In this document: piece after piece, positions 11,501 through 23,570 of the stretch
Layout of the letters: each line of letters starts with the position of its first letter
How positions within the stretch are numbered: position 1 is the stretch's first letter
NCBI GenBank assembly: GCA_027922465.2
Contig: BQMF02000054.1
Span: 1-64,000, forward strand
Length of the DNA: 64,000 bases
Origin: Turritopsis dohrnii
Taxonomy: Eukaryota; Cnidaria; Hydrozoa; Anthoathecata; Oceaniidae
Reading direction: 5' to 3'
The notes under the pieces: generated by a model
What the model was told of the DNA's origin: nothing
The model's input: the letters and a program-made list of their open reading frames with translations, nothing else
The model's database searches: none
Translations under genes and position numbers: made by a program

Positions 11501-13161
11501 GCAAAACCAATCATGCTTCGGATGCGACGTCCCGATACCCTTCCGCTATTATTGGTTTATTGACCGTGGCGGACAAAGTAGAGGAGGCCATCAACGCCGC
11601 CATTCGCGCAGACGCTAGCGAAGCATTCCGCATCGATTGGGATCAACTTGCCTCCGAAACGGCCAAGGACCCTTCACTTTCCCTGCTACTAAAGTACGTC
11701 CAGTCAGGTTTCAATGGAATCCTTCCTGATGAAGTTGCCACAATCTATGAATACTGGCGATACCGTCATTCTTTGTACATCATGGATGGCGTGCTGCTTT
11801 ACCAAGATAGAGTAGTTGTTCCGCCGTCATTACGACAAACCGTCTTATCCATACTCCATTCGGCAAACCAAGGGGTATCTGCAATGTCGTCACGAGCCCA
11901 ATCAATTGTCTTCTGGCCTGGAATATCAAAGGACATTGACATAACTCGTGCAAATTGCGTTCCATGTAACCGCAATGCCCCGTCCCAGCCTGCCATGCCT
12001 ACAACGCCCCCTTCAACACCATCTACACCCTTCGAGATGATTTTTGCTGACTTCTTTTCATACGCCGGCTTCCATTACTTGCTTGCTGGAGACAGATTAT
12101 CTGGTTGGGTTGAAGTTTACCGCTCTCTACACGGTAGCAATAAATCTGGGGCCAAGGGACTCATCACGGCGTTACGCTCCCTATTCGCCACGTTCGGTGT
12201 ATCTGAGGAACTTTCCAGTGATGGCGGCCCGGAATTCTCCGCAAACGAAACGAAACTATTCTTGAAGAGATGGGCTGTACGCTCTCCCGTATCGTCAGCA
12301 TACTTCCCCCAGTCAAATGGTCGTGCAGAAGTAGCAGTGAAGAAATGCAAGCGCCTGCTCATGGAGAACATCAACCCCAATGGATCACTGGACAATGACC
12401 GTTTTCTGAGAGCTCTTCTCCAGATGCGAAACACCCCGGACGCAGATTGCAAGATAAGCCCTGCTGAGATCATCTTCGGTAAACCTCTACGTGACGCCTT
12501 CTCATTCGTGAATCGGCTTCCAAAGTACACCAATCCATCCATTCGTCCTACATGGCCCGATGCTTGGCACAAAAAGGAGGAGGCAATGCTCACTCGCTTC
12601 TCACGATCATCAGAACGTCTGAACCAACCCGCTCGTCAATTACCACCATTATCAATTGGTGACTACGTCCTCATCCAGAACCAGCACGGTAACCACCCTA
12701 CGAAATGGGATAAATCTGGTGTCGTTGTCGAGGTCGGAGATTTCGATAAGTACCTTGTCAAAGTCGATGGATCATCTCGTGTAACTCTGCGGAACAGGCG
12801 ATTCCTGCGAAAGTTTGCACCCATTTCATCCAGCATCCAACCTACAGCTAAAGCACCCGCAAGAGTCAACGTGTCGCCATCTCCGCTGCCACAACAGTAC
12901 AACAATGTGCCCGATTCCGTTGCACCTGACACCCCTACAACCGCAGCAGATGAACCACAATCATCGCCCATTGGTGGTGGTCACAATCCGATTCATCAGA
13001 CCACTTCTGATGCAGAACTTTCTTCCCCCGTGGAGAAGGCTAACGGAGCTGTCATACCAGCCACGGGGGGTTCAGACATGGACGCTGCTGCACGTTCTCG
13101 TCCACGCCGGTCGACGAGACCGCCCCCTCGATATGAACCAGAAACTGGAACCTGGTCATGA
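8503..13161 (+). CDS. Gag-pol polyprotein of a Ty3/gypsy retrotransposon (1552 aa)
   Basis: One uninterrupted frame starting at the first ATG after the LTR. The N terminus has a C2H2-type finger (C6, C11, H31, H35), common in metazoan gypsy Gag. Instead of a CCHC knuckle there is a CPGC...CIDC finger (CX2C-X21-CX2C, about residues 255-283). Protease: ADTGAQS near 392. Reverse transcriptase: about 610-790, with the catalytic pair in VTDDVL near 733 rather than the usual YxDD. RNase H: D in RPDWSRNG near 880, E in IEGEALAVAW near 931, TDHEP near 959. Integrase: zinc-binding region about 1119-1156 ending CVPC, then D in FADFF (about 1181), D in SDGGPEF (about 1239), E in GRAEVAVK (about 1276), and a C-terminal GDYVLIQ...KWDKSGVV module (about 1383-1440). 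All catalytic residues are present. The tail is proline- and serine-rich. Confidence 0.97.
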   Translation: MAELECPIPGCLYKTPAGSSETVACTLLSAHSTIHMGGRTHVAPGPKLERPKVDSGLNQEEWNLFIRRWEAFVIGSGLDPNNCSTHLFQCASDSLGDSLLRSNPGIMNRPTNELLASMRSLAVVAVAVCVTRTELMNMHQERDEQFRIFASRVRGKAETCNYKTTCSCNNVVDFTDSIIRDILIAGIEDSDIKREILGVQDILDTSINNIIALVESKEMARDALPIPVGNISTSSYRRNKSKQSDTSQSDVPVPCPGCRKPYLRFTEGRSGRNKKPHKVCIDCYRTRRRQDRSDSYPTTKPDTSNTGGVGAMFSQVSGISTISQSAMTVLPRASQIAIVSPHNIFSKGQWRRSKFKDHPRVELLLSVLSSDYRQFGKRCPKVAPTKITALADTGAQSCLWSLNEFESLGFTKDDLIPVNVNLMAANKSPITIEGAARVRLEGVASDGSTQSCATMVYISRQAQGFYLSLENMMELGIVPEDFPAIKPSSSIFRDGHTINATVVEDVPEKSCPCPTRTSVPEMPKELPFECVPENNAKMKKWLLDHFASSTFNTCPHQPLPLMDGPPVEIHLKENAVPKAVHTPAPIPIHWQDQVHRDLLRDEALGVIEKVPYGEPVTWCHRMVVTRKHDGSPRRTVDLSPLNKHCQRETFATASPFQSARRVPPNTWKTVNDAWNGFHSVPLRESDRHLTTFITPFGRWRYRATPQGFSGSGDGYNRRFDQVISDFERKERVTDDVLHHDTSLEEHWWRTLQMLTTSGDAGIIMNPDKFQFAQRTVDFAGFRISDSSIEPLPKYTNAIRNFPTPKSITDIRSWFGLVNQVSNYAQLRDYMEPFRRFLSPRQMFQWSPELEYAFRQSKQSIVEAINKGVVIFNPSRKTCVRPDWSRNGIGYFLYQQHCDCPSDTPDCCKLGWRIVLAGSRFLSSTEQRYAPIEGEALAVAWSLEQTKYFTQGCPSLIVVTDHEPLLKIFGDRTLDEIANDRIFRLKQRTLPWSFKIYHLPGKTNHASDATSRYPSAIIGLLTVADKVEEAINAAIRADASEAFRIDWDQLASETAKDPSLSLLLKYVQSGFNGILPDEVATIYEYWRYRHSLYIMDGVLLYQDRVVVPPSLRQTVLSILHSANQGVSAMSSRAQSIVFWPGISKDIDITRANCVPCNRNAPSQPAMPTTPPSTPSTPFEMIFADFFSYAGFHYLLAGDRLSGWVEVYRSLHGSNKSGAKGLITALRSLFATFGVSEELSSDGGPEFSANETKLFLKRWAVRSPVSSAYFPQSNGRAEVAVKKCKRLLMENINPNGSLDNDRFLRALLQMRNTPDADCKISPAEIIFGKPLRDAFSFVNRLPKYTNPSIRPTWPDAWHKKEEAMLTRFSRSSERLNQPARQLPPLSIGDYVLIQNQHGNHPTKWDKSGVVVEVGDFDKYLVKVDGSSRVTLRNRRFLRKFAPISSSIQPTAKAPARVNVSPSPLPQQYNNVPDSVAPDTPTTAADEPQSSPIGGGHNPIHQTTSDAELSSPVEKANGAVIPATGGSDMDAAARSRPRRSTRPPPRYEPETGTWS

Positions 13162-13261
13162 ACATTTTGTACATTCAAAGCGAATTAGAGATGTTGTATG
13201 CGTTCGTTTTCTTTGTTTATGCTTTCACTTATGTTGGTATCATTTTTAATGCTTTCAACAT

Positions 13262-13270
13262 GAGGGGGGA
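13262..13270 (+). promoter_or_regulatory. Polypurine tract of the gypsy element
   Basis: GAGGGGGGA directly abuts the 3' LTR, the expected place for the plus-strand DNA primer. Confidence 0.85.
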
Positions 13271-13356
13271 TATAGGATTTTATATCATGTATATCTTCTA
13301 TTGTTATTTAGATGAACATTCATAGTTATAAATACATATGAATAAGGCATTCTTCA
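13271..13356 (+). repeat. 3' LTR of the gypsy element (86 bp)
   Basis: Identical to the 5' LTR and followed directly by the duplicated target GTTAG at 13357-13361. Confidence 0.95.
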
Positions 13357-14290
13357 GTTAGTCTACAGTGAAGTAGTACGCCATTCTTTCAGTAAGGGCA
13401 GATGGTCTGTGGAAGTTTTTTTTATGCTAGCTTTTAAAATGAATCGTAGATAAAAAGTCACATGACGGAAATAAATTGTTTTAATTTAGTGTTGTAAAAA
13501 CTTTTGAATGGAAGTGTAAAAAACAGAAAAAAACTGATAATATGAATAATGTAACAATGTTATGATGGTTGGTTATTGAATGTTTGGAGAGCAGCGAACC
13601 ATTGTGCAAAGTGCAAAGGCGAAAACTCATTAATCTTGTAGCCAACTTAAGATTTATTTTTATTTTATATTTATCGTGATACGTAGCTCAACTGTATTGT
13701 ACATCATTGTATGCTTTAAGTACTTAAAACCATAAAGGAAACCCTTTTTATGTGATAGAGAACAACCAGTTTAAGGCCAATTAAAAGTGATTTGGTTAAG
13801 GATGCGTATTTTCAATACCAAAATCTGTTGTTTTTTTCCTATTTGGGATATTAATTTTGAAGGTTATTTTTATCACATAACAATGAGTATGAACATATCT
13901 TTCTGAACAGAGATGTTTATTCTGAATACTTGAATTTAGTTTTATAAATTGTCACTTTAAGCCCATCTCTTTGTTGAAAATAACTTTTGTCCTAATTTGA
14001 AATGCTACACATAATTATTTGTTTAAGGGGAAATATTGGTGACATATTGGTCAATTTTTAGCTATGTCCATAATAATTCTCAGTCACTTTTTAACTCCTG
14101 GGCAAGAATTATAAAGAGAAACCTTATCATTTGACCATGAACATCTTCATTTCATCATCAGTTCAAAATAACTTCTTTTGTGGTTTAAATTCAATTCCAC
14201 TCTGATCAATAAGGACAAAAGTTTTATATTTATATTTCAGGTAGTTATACTGCAATTATTGATTTAGTTTATTTCTTCTTGTCAAAAATA
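13357..14290. repeat. R-family dispersed repeat, copy 1 (right part)
   Basis: Aligns by eye with 19392-20330 and then with 28230-28370 and 29262-29450; parts align in reverse with 48535-49050. Shared landmarks include AGTGAAGTAGTACGCCATT (13367 on), CTTTAAGCCCATCT (13956 on), GTTGAAAATAACT, GGCAAGAATTATAA and ACCTTATCATTTGACCATGA. Compared with the other copies it lacks a segment of about 500 bp between CCTAATTTGAAAT and TCAATTTTTAGCT. No coding frame; the source element is unknown. Confidence 0.7.
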
Positions 14291-15317
14291 GTGCTACGTA
14301 GTGTATTTCAAATCTTGATGCAGTACTCATAAATGGAGAAAATTATTTGGCAGACATAAGAGCCATCAAAGATTGACAATAATAGATTGTGTTTGTGTGG
14401 TGGTAGGGTGATATACAAACCTCTGCTGAAACCTTGTGTCGTTGTGAAAAAAATGAGATTTCTGTTTACTACTTTAATGGCAGACAAGACTGATTATTTA
14501 CTTTCACTTATTATCATTTTATAAACAAAAATTAGTTTCTCTCTTTTTCAATTTCATATAAGCTTTGTTGTTGTTGTTGTTGTTGTTGTTGGCTGAACAT
14601 TTTCTATGAACATTGTAATTTTCATAATTGTTCTTCTCCTATGTGCTTTATTTGAGAATTACTCTCATCAGAATACACACTTGACACAAAGACATTTCAG
14701 GGGGTCTGAATAAAACAATGTATAACTCTTTTGTAGGCAAATGATATCTTTTTCATACCTGAAGATATCTTTGAATACATTCTGAATCTAAGTGCTCCAA
14801 ACAAACAAAAAAACCTGAGTTTTTTGGTAAATCTCCTTTTCTTTTATTATTAAGACATTGATATTTTTTTCTGTTGATATTTTGTTTCTGTTGAAGCTTG
14901 TGGAAATTCAAGTATTTGTCTAGTGGAGTTTATCATCACACTGTTTGGCATAATTTACATTTGAAAATATCTTTAAAAATAGATGAATAAAGTTATGACA
15001 ATGGGCTTGCACCAAACCTCATTAAAGATTTTTCATTTTGAACTTTGTGACCATCAAAGTTCGTGATTGTTCCAGTTTCCAGTTTGCTCAAGTTATTATT
15101 TTGTGGTGTGTCCTGATGGAATTCTTGTCAATTTATGTTCAATGCTTATTGAAAATTCAATGCGATAACTACTTGCCAGTCTATTAATCTGTTGTACAGA
15201 TTATTTTCATCTTTGGGCACGTGCATTACATTTTTTTAATCAGTATAATAATGTTTTCAGGATAATCACTATGTGGTGACAATAATTATTTGAGGAAATT
15301 TGCTAAATTAATGTTAC
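14291..15317. other. Unannotated spacer
   Basis: AT-rich, nothing recognised apart from a (TTG)n microsatellite at about 14566-14591. Confidence 0.4.
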
Positions 15318-15430
15318 ATTTATCTATTTATTTATTTACTTATTATGAATATTTACAATCAGGATATATACACTTCAGTAATAAATTACTGCTATTATTG
15401 CATGTCCTGATAATAAAAACCTAAAAATTC
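15318..15430 (-). mobile_element. Truncated LINE 3' end
   Basis: A TTTA-type tail followed by GAATATTTACAATCAGGATA and later TGTCCTGATAATAA parallels the 3' end of the LINE at 33223-33330 (tail, GAATATTTATACAGGATA, then TGTCCTGTTGTAG). It is a 5'-truncated remnant of the same or a related family. Confidence 0.55.
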
Positions 15431-15790
15431 TTAAATATATGTAATGTCATTGAGACACCAAAATTTTAAAACATCACTAACGAAAAAACACCACTATAAA
15501 CGACTAAAACAAACAAGCAAAAGGAAAGTGAAAGATAAGTCAGACACCACTCTTGAGAGGCTCAAAAGGTGCTCAACACGGATCAAGTGGGCCTTGAGAA
15601 ATAATGAAAAAACTATTAGTAGTAAAAAGAAATATGTAAATAATAGAAAAACCTATCAAAAACATAAAAATTATTTTCAATTAAAATGAGAGATTACTTT
15701 ATTCCTAAAGTCTGAGAAGGACTCCATTCGCCGTATCTCTATGGGCAAAGAGGGCCGTGGTAAAATATTTGTCTATCTATTTCTTTTTTA
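15431..15790 (-). mobile_element. Possible second LINE 3' remnant
   Basis: Near 15712-15775 the phrase CTATGGGCAAAGAGGGCCG, followed by GTCTATCTATTTC, resembles the 3' end of another LINE. A lysine-rich 81-codon frame at 15444-15689 overlaps the region; I see no domain in it and do not call it a gene. Confidence 0.25.
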
Positions 15791-18700
15791 TTTCCTTGCA
15801 CTTTATGAAAACTACAGGTATTAATTGAGCAAACAACCTTAATACTCAATTTTAATGAAGGACATTTGTGGTAAATATTAACAAAAGAAACAAACTTATG
15901 GAAGAAGGACTTTTTTATATAATAAGAAATTTACGCACTTCATTATTATCCTTTCAGAATTATTAAGCCTTTAATGACTCCTGTAATTGTATTTAACAAA
16001 AAACATAAAGATGAAAATTAGGAAGAACTATTATTAAAAGGGCCAAAAGTTACATTATTTAACCTAGTTTTTATAGACATTTTTACTTTAGACTCTCTCC
16101 ATTTTGCATTTATCTCAAGGGCAAATGAAAAACTTCACTTTGTAGTTATTAATAAAACAGATTAATACAAAAAAGAAATGTATACACACACAAAATATGG
16201 TCAGGTATTTGTAAGAATGCTGCCATACCTTGACCTCATTAAGGTTTTCAGTTGAATGATGTACTGTCAATGTTTGCTAATTTTATTAGTCAGTGTTCTA
16301 AATGTGTATTGTTGGAAGGTTGAAAAATACTTAAAATAAATACAATGTTTTGAGGGGTTTTTTTGTGTTTACCTCCATTTCGTTTTCAATTTTGATTGCA
16401 TGCATTATGTTGAACATGGACCACCATTTTTAGCAATGATTGCAGATGATCTTTTATTAGTGATTTAATCTGTATATAAGATATAAGATTAACCATCCTG
16501 TACTGTATTGCAGTGCAAAAGAATAGCACCTATTCTCAATCATGTTGAGCTTTCAACTGTTTATAGTGGTAGTTAAAGTGATGTAAAATCTGAATACCTA
16601 TATGACAACAGAAAACATTTAGAAAATAGCAGTGTGAATGACATATTTTTTAAAAGTTTTATTTCAGTGCAAACACAGTAAGTCTAAAATGAAATAAACA
16701 AAAATATAACAGCTCTGTTTCAGCAATACAGTACCAGTTTATCTTGTTTACCTGAGTATTTCCAGTAAGCAGTCCTATTTGTCACACATTCTGTGTGGCT
16801 TTTCTATTGCATGTCAGATACAATTGTGATCATATCAATACTGGTATTGTATAAGTTGTCATCCTTGACAAAGATGTTTTTTCTTTGAAGAATTATAACA
16901 TTATTATTTCTTAAAATACCTTATACTGCAAAACCTAAATAAAGCCAATTAATGCTTCTCAAACCGTATTTCTCAAATGATGATGTATTTGTATTTATTT
17001 AAATAGACTGAAATTTGCCTTTAATAATAGTTTAGTAATATAGAGTAATTCAATACTGTCAAAACTAATATAATATTTAATTTTCTGCTTATGTGGAAAA
17101 CATTTTGCAATTTATTATATATAATGTTATAACTGTAATTGTTTCTCCAACATTTTGGTTCTTTTTAACTCTTCTTACTTTTTAAGGTATAGTTATTTTT
17201 CTCTTTAGATGTAACAACAATTTTGTTTGTTGTTGATGAAAGTCTTTTATGCAAAATTTGTGGTGTTTTTGTAAGGATCCAAAACAACTGTAAGTTATTT
17301 TTCCTCAACTGCTCTATCTGCTAAATCGCATCACCATTTACATCTTCCTTGAATGTCTTATCTGAATAGACAGCAAACCTGCCTCGCAAGGTTGCTACCT
17401 CTTATGTAACCTTCCTGTAAAAATATTTGATGTGATCCTATTGGCCATTTGTATCAAATCTTAATATCATAATTTTTATCACAAGCTTTTTCCTCTGTAG
17501 CTAGCTATAGTGTAGTGTTTTCATGTAGCCCGTGTACTATTGAGAATATGAATTTAAAATATCAATATTGTTTTTTTTTCATGCAACATTAGAATTTCAC
17601 CTTCTATTTGTTTAATAAGTTATCTACTGAAGGACATTGCCAGCAAAATAGTTGGTTTCTAAGCACAACCTCTTCGGCTGTTTACTGTTTCTGTGCATTT
17701 CAGTCGCTCCTACAACCATTTTATGTATGAATGTGACCTATCATTGGGAAAGAATAGCACCTTCCTCATTTATTGTTCACGCATCATTTTAATTAAAGGC
17801 AAGAAATTTTAATTTGTATTGTTTAATAATGATACTCAGACGATTTGGCTCAAATTTTACATCATTGTTAACTTCCATAAAACTACGTTGCTTTCATGAA
17901 TAATTATTTGAGGAAATAAAGTTTTTGAATTATAAGTTCCTCTGTTACCATTTTTTTTAAAAATACGGTTTGCTCCCACGAGCTGCGTTACCAGCCAACT
18001 CCAAGATTTTCCTCTGATAAACTCCACATCGTTTATAACAAATTCCAGCTTTTGCATGTGGCATTTAATAGAGGGTGGCGTTTATTACAAAATGACAAAT
18101 GAGATAAAAACAAACTTAAACAACAATTTATCAGAGGGTGGCATTTATTAGAGGAAATACGGTAACTTGTATCATTAATAGAATTTGTGTCAATTGCAAG
18201 TCTCATTTTGTCAATAATCATTTTGATTATGTATAGTTAAGTCTGTATGTTTTGAAATGAAATAGAAAAGTTTTAAATTTGTTTCACTAACTTGACTGGT
18301 TATGAAACAGGGTGCTGAAAGAGTTAATAGAAGGTGTTAATTTGATTCAAGTCACTCAGTGACGTAATTTCTGATGGTGGAAGCAATCAAGTATAAAGAA
18401 CCTTTTCTCTAAAAATTGTCTTTAAAATTTAAAAAAAAGACATACACTTCCACCACAGAAAACAAAAAGAAGATTGACTAAGTGAAAAATCAGGCAAACA
18501 TTTCGGTATGTAAATTAATAAATTGCTGACTTGTAGTAGGCCTCAGAACGGCAATGCCGACCTAAAATATAGCTTAAGTCGGAAAAATTAACTTGGATTC
18601 CGAGGACTGCAAGTTTTTACCATTGTTTTGTTCACTATGTAGAAAATGCTTAAGGTCTCCAAGTTTGCAAACATGCTAGGAGCTATATATCCTGCTATAT

Positions 18701-19278
18701 CTTCCCCTGTGAATTTGTCGTTTAATTTTCCCAATTTATGAAAGTCAAACAATTGCTTCTACTTCCCCGTTATACACAGATCATGTATGAAAATAATCAT
18801 GTTTTCAGCTTGACTAAATCCTACCTGAAAAATCTTTACAATGTGTTCTAATAAATGTGATCTGTGAAACAGAGATGAAACTAGTCATTATTAAAGTTTG
18901 ATTCACTTTTTTAATGCACTAATATTAGGTACTATACAATGTAGTATGACTTCTTTTAGTGCTATCAAAGCTTATTAGTGAGGTGATCAGAATTTTTAGG
19001 TCTTCATAAATAGAGATAGAATTTTAAATTATAACATACTTCACAAGCCATATACCAAGATTCTTGTTTGTGCAATCTTCGACATCATTTAGGCTTTTTG
19101 CGAGTTGATATTTCTGATCCATGTAGGTCTATGACAAGAAGCTTCACTTTTGTTTTAGTATACAAGTATATAATAATGGCTTATAATGTAGGACAAACAT
19201 TTCACTGTTCTTGTCAGTTGTGTTGAGTAATTGATCAGCGCGCAGTAGCAGCTGATCTTTCATTAGCGTTTGTCTGTC
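15791..19278. other. Unannotated AT-rich spacer
   Basis: No gene found. Around 18062-18165 a motif AGAGGGTGGCGTTTATTA occurs twice (the second with one change), ending in AGAGGAAATACGGTA, and partial reverse copies lie at 17950-18020, suggesting a decayed inverted-repeat element. The remainder has no recognisable feature. Confidence 0.4.
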
Positions 19279-19300
19279 CTTCCGTCCGTCCGTCCGTCCG
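19279..19300. repeat. (TCCG)n microsatellite
   Basis: About five tandem TCCG units just before the start of R copy 2. Confidence 0.9.
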
Positions 19301-19319
19301 TTATTCCAGAATTTTTGTC

Positions 19320-20340
19320 CACAGTACTAGCCTGGACTCCTCCTTACACTGGAGTAAAGGCTTTGGCGTAGTTAGGTAGCTAAGAATAGAAGCTAGTCTT
19401 CAGTGAAGTGGTAGGTACGCCATTTTTTCTTAGTCAGTGCAGATGCAGTGGAAGATGTTTTTGTTTTTTGCAAGCTTTTTGAAGAGATGATTCGACAGAT
19501 GAAATATTAAATGATGGAAATAAATGATTTTAGTTCAGTGTTTTCTTAGAATGTTTTGTGTTATATTTTGTTTGAATGAACGTGTGAAAAACAGAAACAC
19601 AAATATTTAATATCTAAAAAATGTCACTGATGTTTATTGTTTATTGATGATATCAACAGTGTTACAATGGTTAGTAATTAATTTCTTGGAACAGTAAAGG
19701 ATTGAAGCTGTGGCATTAGAGCAAAGGCGAAAATTTATCAGCCAGACTGAAGACTCATAAACTGACACATCATGGCACAACACACCACAGCCATAATGAA
19801 GGGAGCTGTCGAGCCCTTTACTTTATGTGGAGAAAAGTCTGTTATGTTAATTCAAAGAGTAACTGCAAGTAAAAACGGGACGTTGTATATTATATACAAC
19901 AAGAAGTTCAGAAAACCCACATAATTTTTTAATACACAACAGGATTGAGACAAATGATAATAACACATGAAAGAATCTGAATAAGAAGTGAATAAGAAGT
20001 GTGCTTCTTAAATAGAATTTACTATTGTATTTATGTATGATATTTTATTTCTGTAAAATTAATTACTGTTAATTTTTCTAATTACGAACAACCTTTTTCT
20101 TATTACAAGCTTTAATCAATAAAACACATTCCACCATAACATTCTGTAAATTACAAACTATACAATTCCTGGCTGTGTTGTCACTCAAGCCCGAACACAA
20201 ATGTCACCATTCAGCAATATGTATAAGTGATTTGCTTATGAATGTATGTTTTTACTACCGAAATCTGTTTATTTTTTGTTTCATATTTTTTTCATTTGGG
20301 ATTTAGGAAGGCTATAGCCATCTTAAATCCTAATAGGTTC
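19320..20340. repeat. R-family dispersed repeat, copy 2 (left part)
   Basis: Aligns with copy 1 from AAGAATAGAAGCTAG (19382-19396) onward and resumes at about 28192 after the nested insertions. It carries the uninterrupted equivalent (GCTAG at 19392-19396) of the gypsy target site. Confidence 0.7.
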
Positions 20341-20374
20341 CAGTGGCGTAACTGAGTTAAACTTCCCAGCCGGC

Positions 20375-20530
20375 AAAAGAACGTCCTTGAAACGTTATAT
20401 AAACGTCATCACATAACGTTATAATGACGTTCTCATGTGAAACAAGCGACAACGTCATTTCCTGACGTCCACAGGACGTCCTGAGGACGTTGTCACTTGA
20501 ACGTTCCTTGAACGTTTTAATAACGTTCTT
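20375..20530. repeat. Left subterminal ACGT cluster
   Basis: Twelve ACGT tetramers in about 155 bp, mostly inside RACGTY contexts (GAACGTCC, AAACGTTA, GGACGTCC). Probably a binding array for a transposase or host factor; that role is inference. Confidence 0.75.
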
Positions 20531-23500
20531 ATAACTAAATTCCGAATGCTTCTAGGAGACTATGCGTTGAATTTACTCCAACCGGTTAGTTCAAATTAGA
20601 AAAGTCCAGAGGTGGGAAGAAAATAAACCGATGTAGGAGAACACGTTTCTTGACAAAAAAATATAGCTCTTATACATTCTTTATCAGGATAGAAAATTAG
20701 ATTATAAAAATAAAACTTCCTTCACAAACATTAGTAAAAATATTTACACTGTAAATAAAAGTCAAAATCTTTTCGATAAAGATTTGATACATAATAGCAG
20801 AACCATAGCGTGCAATGGAAAACTTAAAGTATAACTTCGTATAACATAACTATAAACAACTTACAATAAAATATTAGGTATTACAGATGAAACGTCGTTC
20901 ATAAATGTTAGTATAAATTAGTTAACAATGATAAATAACAGTGTTACCACAGCATGCTTTAAAAATACGTGACGTAAACAGCAAATCGTCAGTTATATTA
21001 AGTCTCTGAATCTTTTAAACGTGCTTAAGCCATAATGCAAAGCAAGAATTTGGTCCTTATGGAAGGCATAATAGGAATAAATTAATGCATACTCAGTTGA
21101 AACATCTTCTGGATATATGCCACTGGTAAAAATGTCCGTACAGAAATACTTGTATATAAATAACAACTAAAAATCAACTGATCCTATATGTTAAGCCATG
21201 TTAAGAAAAATTATGATCGATTTCGTGATCAAAGCAGAAGAAGAACAGACCTAAATTTAATAAAACCAAATCCATCATTTCTCTAGTATGCCCTCGATAA
21301 GTGGAAACTTCTTTAGTTGAAACTTTCATTAAGTGAAACAGATTTTTACAGTCCCTTGGATGTACTTAATTCAATCAGCAAAGTGGAACTTTCCTCTAAA
21401 AAGAACGTTTGAATTCTCTGTGGTTGTTTGAATGTTTATGGCAAAACATTTGATTTCTATAAAGATGAAAACATAAAGACCATATCACTAGTCACATTTT
21501 TAAATTGAAAGTGCTACAGGCATCCAAATGAAGATCACCTACTGTAAGTGTTGCAGATTAAATGTGATAAATACAATGCTTTGAAAAAATTGATAGTGCG
21601 GTCAAAAATGTGTAGCTGTACAAAGAAATATGGTAATTTGTGAAGCCTTATTTTTCGTTATTCTTTTTCCATTATTATTCATAATTAATTCATTTTCACA
21701 AAAATCGGTTAAGTAGAACATTTGATAAGTGAGGTTTTCCTTATTGAGTGCATACCGTATAACAGAGTGTCACATGTTGAGCTCAAATTAGATCTTAGTC
21801 GAAAATGGAAAGCCTCATAATAATAAAATTCATGTATAAGAGTGGAAAAATACAACACAAGAAAACTGTTTCTTTTAGTTTGTTTGCTCTTCTCTAATTT
21901 TTCAGGAGCATGTTTCAAAACATTGATATGCGCTTTATTTACTCATGTCCAGAGTTCTGAGTAGCCAGTAAATCGCCTAAAAGAGAGAAAAAGCAATAAA
22001 GATATAAAATGATAACAAAATGTCTTATTCAAAACAGAGCCACATTACTTTCAGTAGTATCCATGACACAGGTTTAAAATCTTAAGAAAGCATATACTCC
22101 TACAAGTAAAAATTGTGATGGATAAAATTGTATGTAAAATAAAATTAAATAAATACATACCTACATGCAATAACATGATATATGGCTACAAGTTTTCATT
22201 TTTCTTTATGCCACCAAGGCTATACTCAAACAGCAATGCAATCGTCATTAGTTAGCCTTAAAAATGGAGTGCAGAAACATTGAATAAACATTTTTATGTC
22301 TCCTTCAATCAACGAAAAAATTAGTCTAGAATATTGTTATACAACACGACCCTATTAACCAAGATTCTGTAGAAATGGGATACATTATAAGTAAAAGTAT
22401 TTTCTCATATTATCCCTCCCTTGTCTTCGATGAAAAAAGCAAGAAACCACTTGAATTTGTGGGGCCGTCTGTTCTTTGGTGTCACATCCTTGATATTAGG
22501 TCAACTAGCCTACTTTTACGATAGGCGTATTCAGGGTCAATAAAAAAGTGTAGGTGTCCAACATTGTGATATTTCTTTTCAGCCTTATGTATCGATTAGG
22601 TTACTTGCACGTTTTTCTGTTCTAATTTAAATGACTAAGCTCTCCTCCACAAATTTTCACTGAGCTCCAGCTACGCCTCCGCTTCCAGACTAAAATTTAG
22701 TGATTCTTAATGACAAAACGAACATACTTACCATAACGATATATATATAATATATATATATTTGTATTTGTTCTCTCTCACATCTTTACAACCTTTTCTT
22801 GACACCATAGAAAGCTGAAAAATAACATTACAGCTTAACATTGCTTTTTAAAGATAATTTTTTTTGAAAGCTTGTGCAAACTACACTTGAAATTAACTTT
22901 TATTGAACATAGTCATGACATCAGTAAGGTAAAAATTAAAAAAAAATCCAAAATAAAAAATACACTAACATTAACTTACCAAGCTTTGATAAGCATCTAG
23001 TACCAGAATCATCATGCGTGCTGTGTAACCTGAAACACTCATCATGAAGGCTTCTTCAAATTTTCATCATCAATACTCAAATTATAATCACCATCATCAT
23101 TCTCCCCTGTGGAACAGTATTATATTTTCAACATTATCTTCTTCGTGTTCAACAAGAACCTTTCGATTTTTAATCGCCTGTTGCGTCATCTACTATGTCT
23201 CAACATTTCAAAAATTTGTGAAAGCCATTATATTATACATTTCCAGAAAAGTCTTGTTATCTGGCTGCATGCTGAATGGAAGCCTTCTAAACAAACCTTG
23301 TCGATCGAATAACTACCATCTTTTTTTTACCACATGGTCAGACCAGAGTAAACCGTGAACAAACTTGTTATTTCAGGGGAGAAATAAATAAAAAGCATGT
23401 CGCATATTCTGTATAAACTGCAAAGAAAAAGAAAAATCTTCTCACAGCTGTTTATTATGACATTTTACGATTAAATTTAAATTCCGTCACTTTCAATATA

Positions 23501-23570
23501 TAATAGTTATTTAATATTTTTGCCATCATGTATGTGAATCATTTAAATAAAAAACAACAAGTTTTTAATA
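20531..23570. other. Left interior of the 7.6-kb element
   Basis: No domain-bearing frame. Contains a (TA)n tract at about 22740-22762 and scattered short open frames. Two overlapping frames at 23044-23358 show no recognisable family. Confidence 0.4.

Larger units (their letters stand above)
8362..13356 (+). mobile_element. Intact Ty3/gypsy LTR retrotransposon, 4995 bp
   Basis: Two identical 86-bp LTRs bound a single long gag-pol frame, with a polypurine tract before the right LTR and a 5-bp duplication GTTAG outside. The LTRs begin TATAGG and end TTCA, so the usual TG is replaced by TA at the left end. LTR identity and the open frame indicate a young, possibly active copy. The insertion is into repeat R, and the R copy at 19.4 kb serves as a paralogous empty site that confirms both borders. 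No env-like frame is present. Confidence 0.96.

Noticed and set aside
8560..13249. Other frames overlapping the gypsy polyprotein
   Set aside because: Shadows of the 1552-codon frame; none has a domain.
8362..13356. Endogenous retrovirus with env
   Set aside because: There is no frame between integrase and the 3' LTR, so it is a plain LTR retrotransposon.
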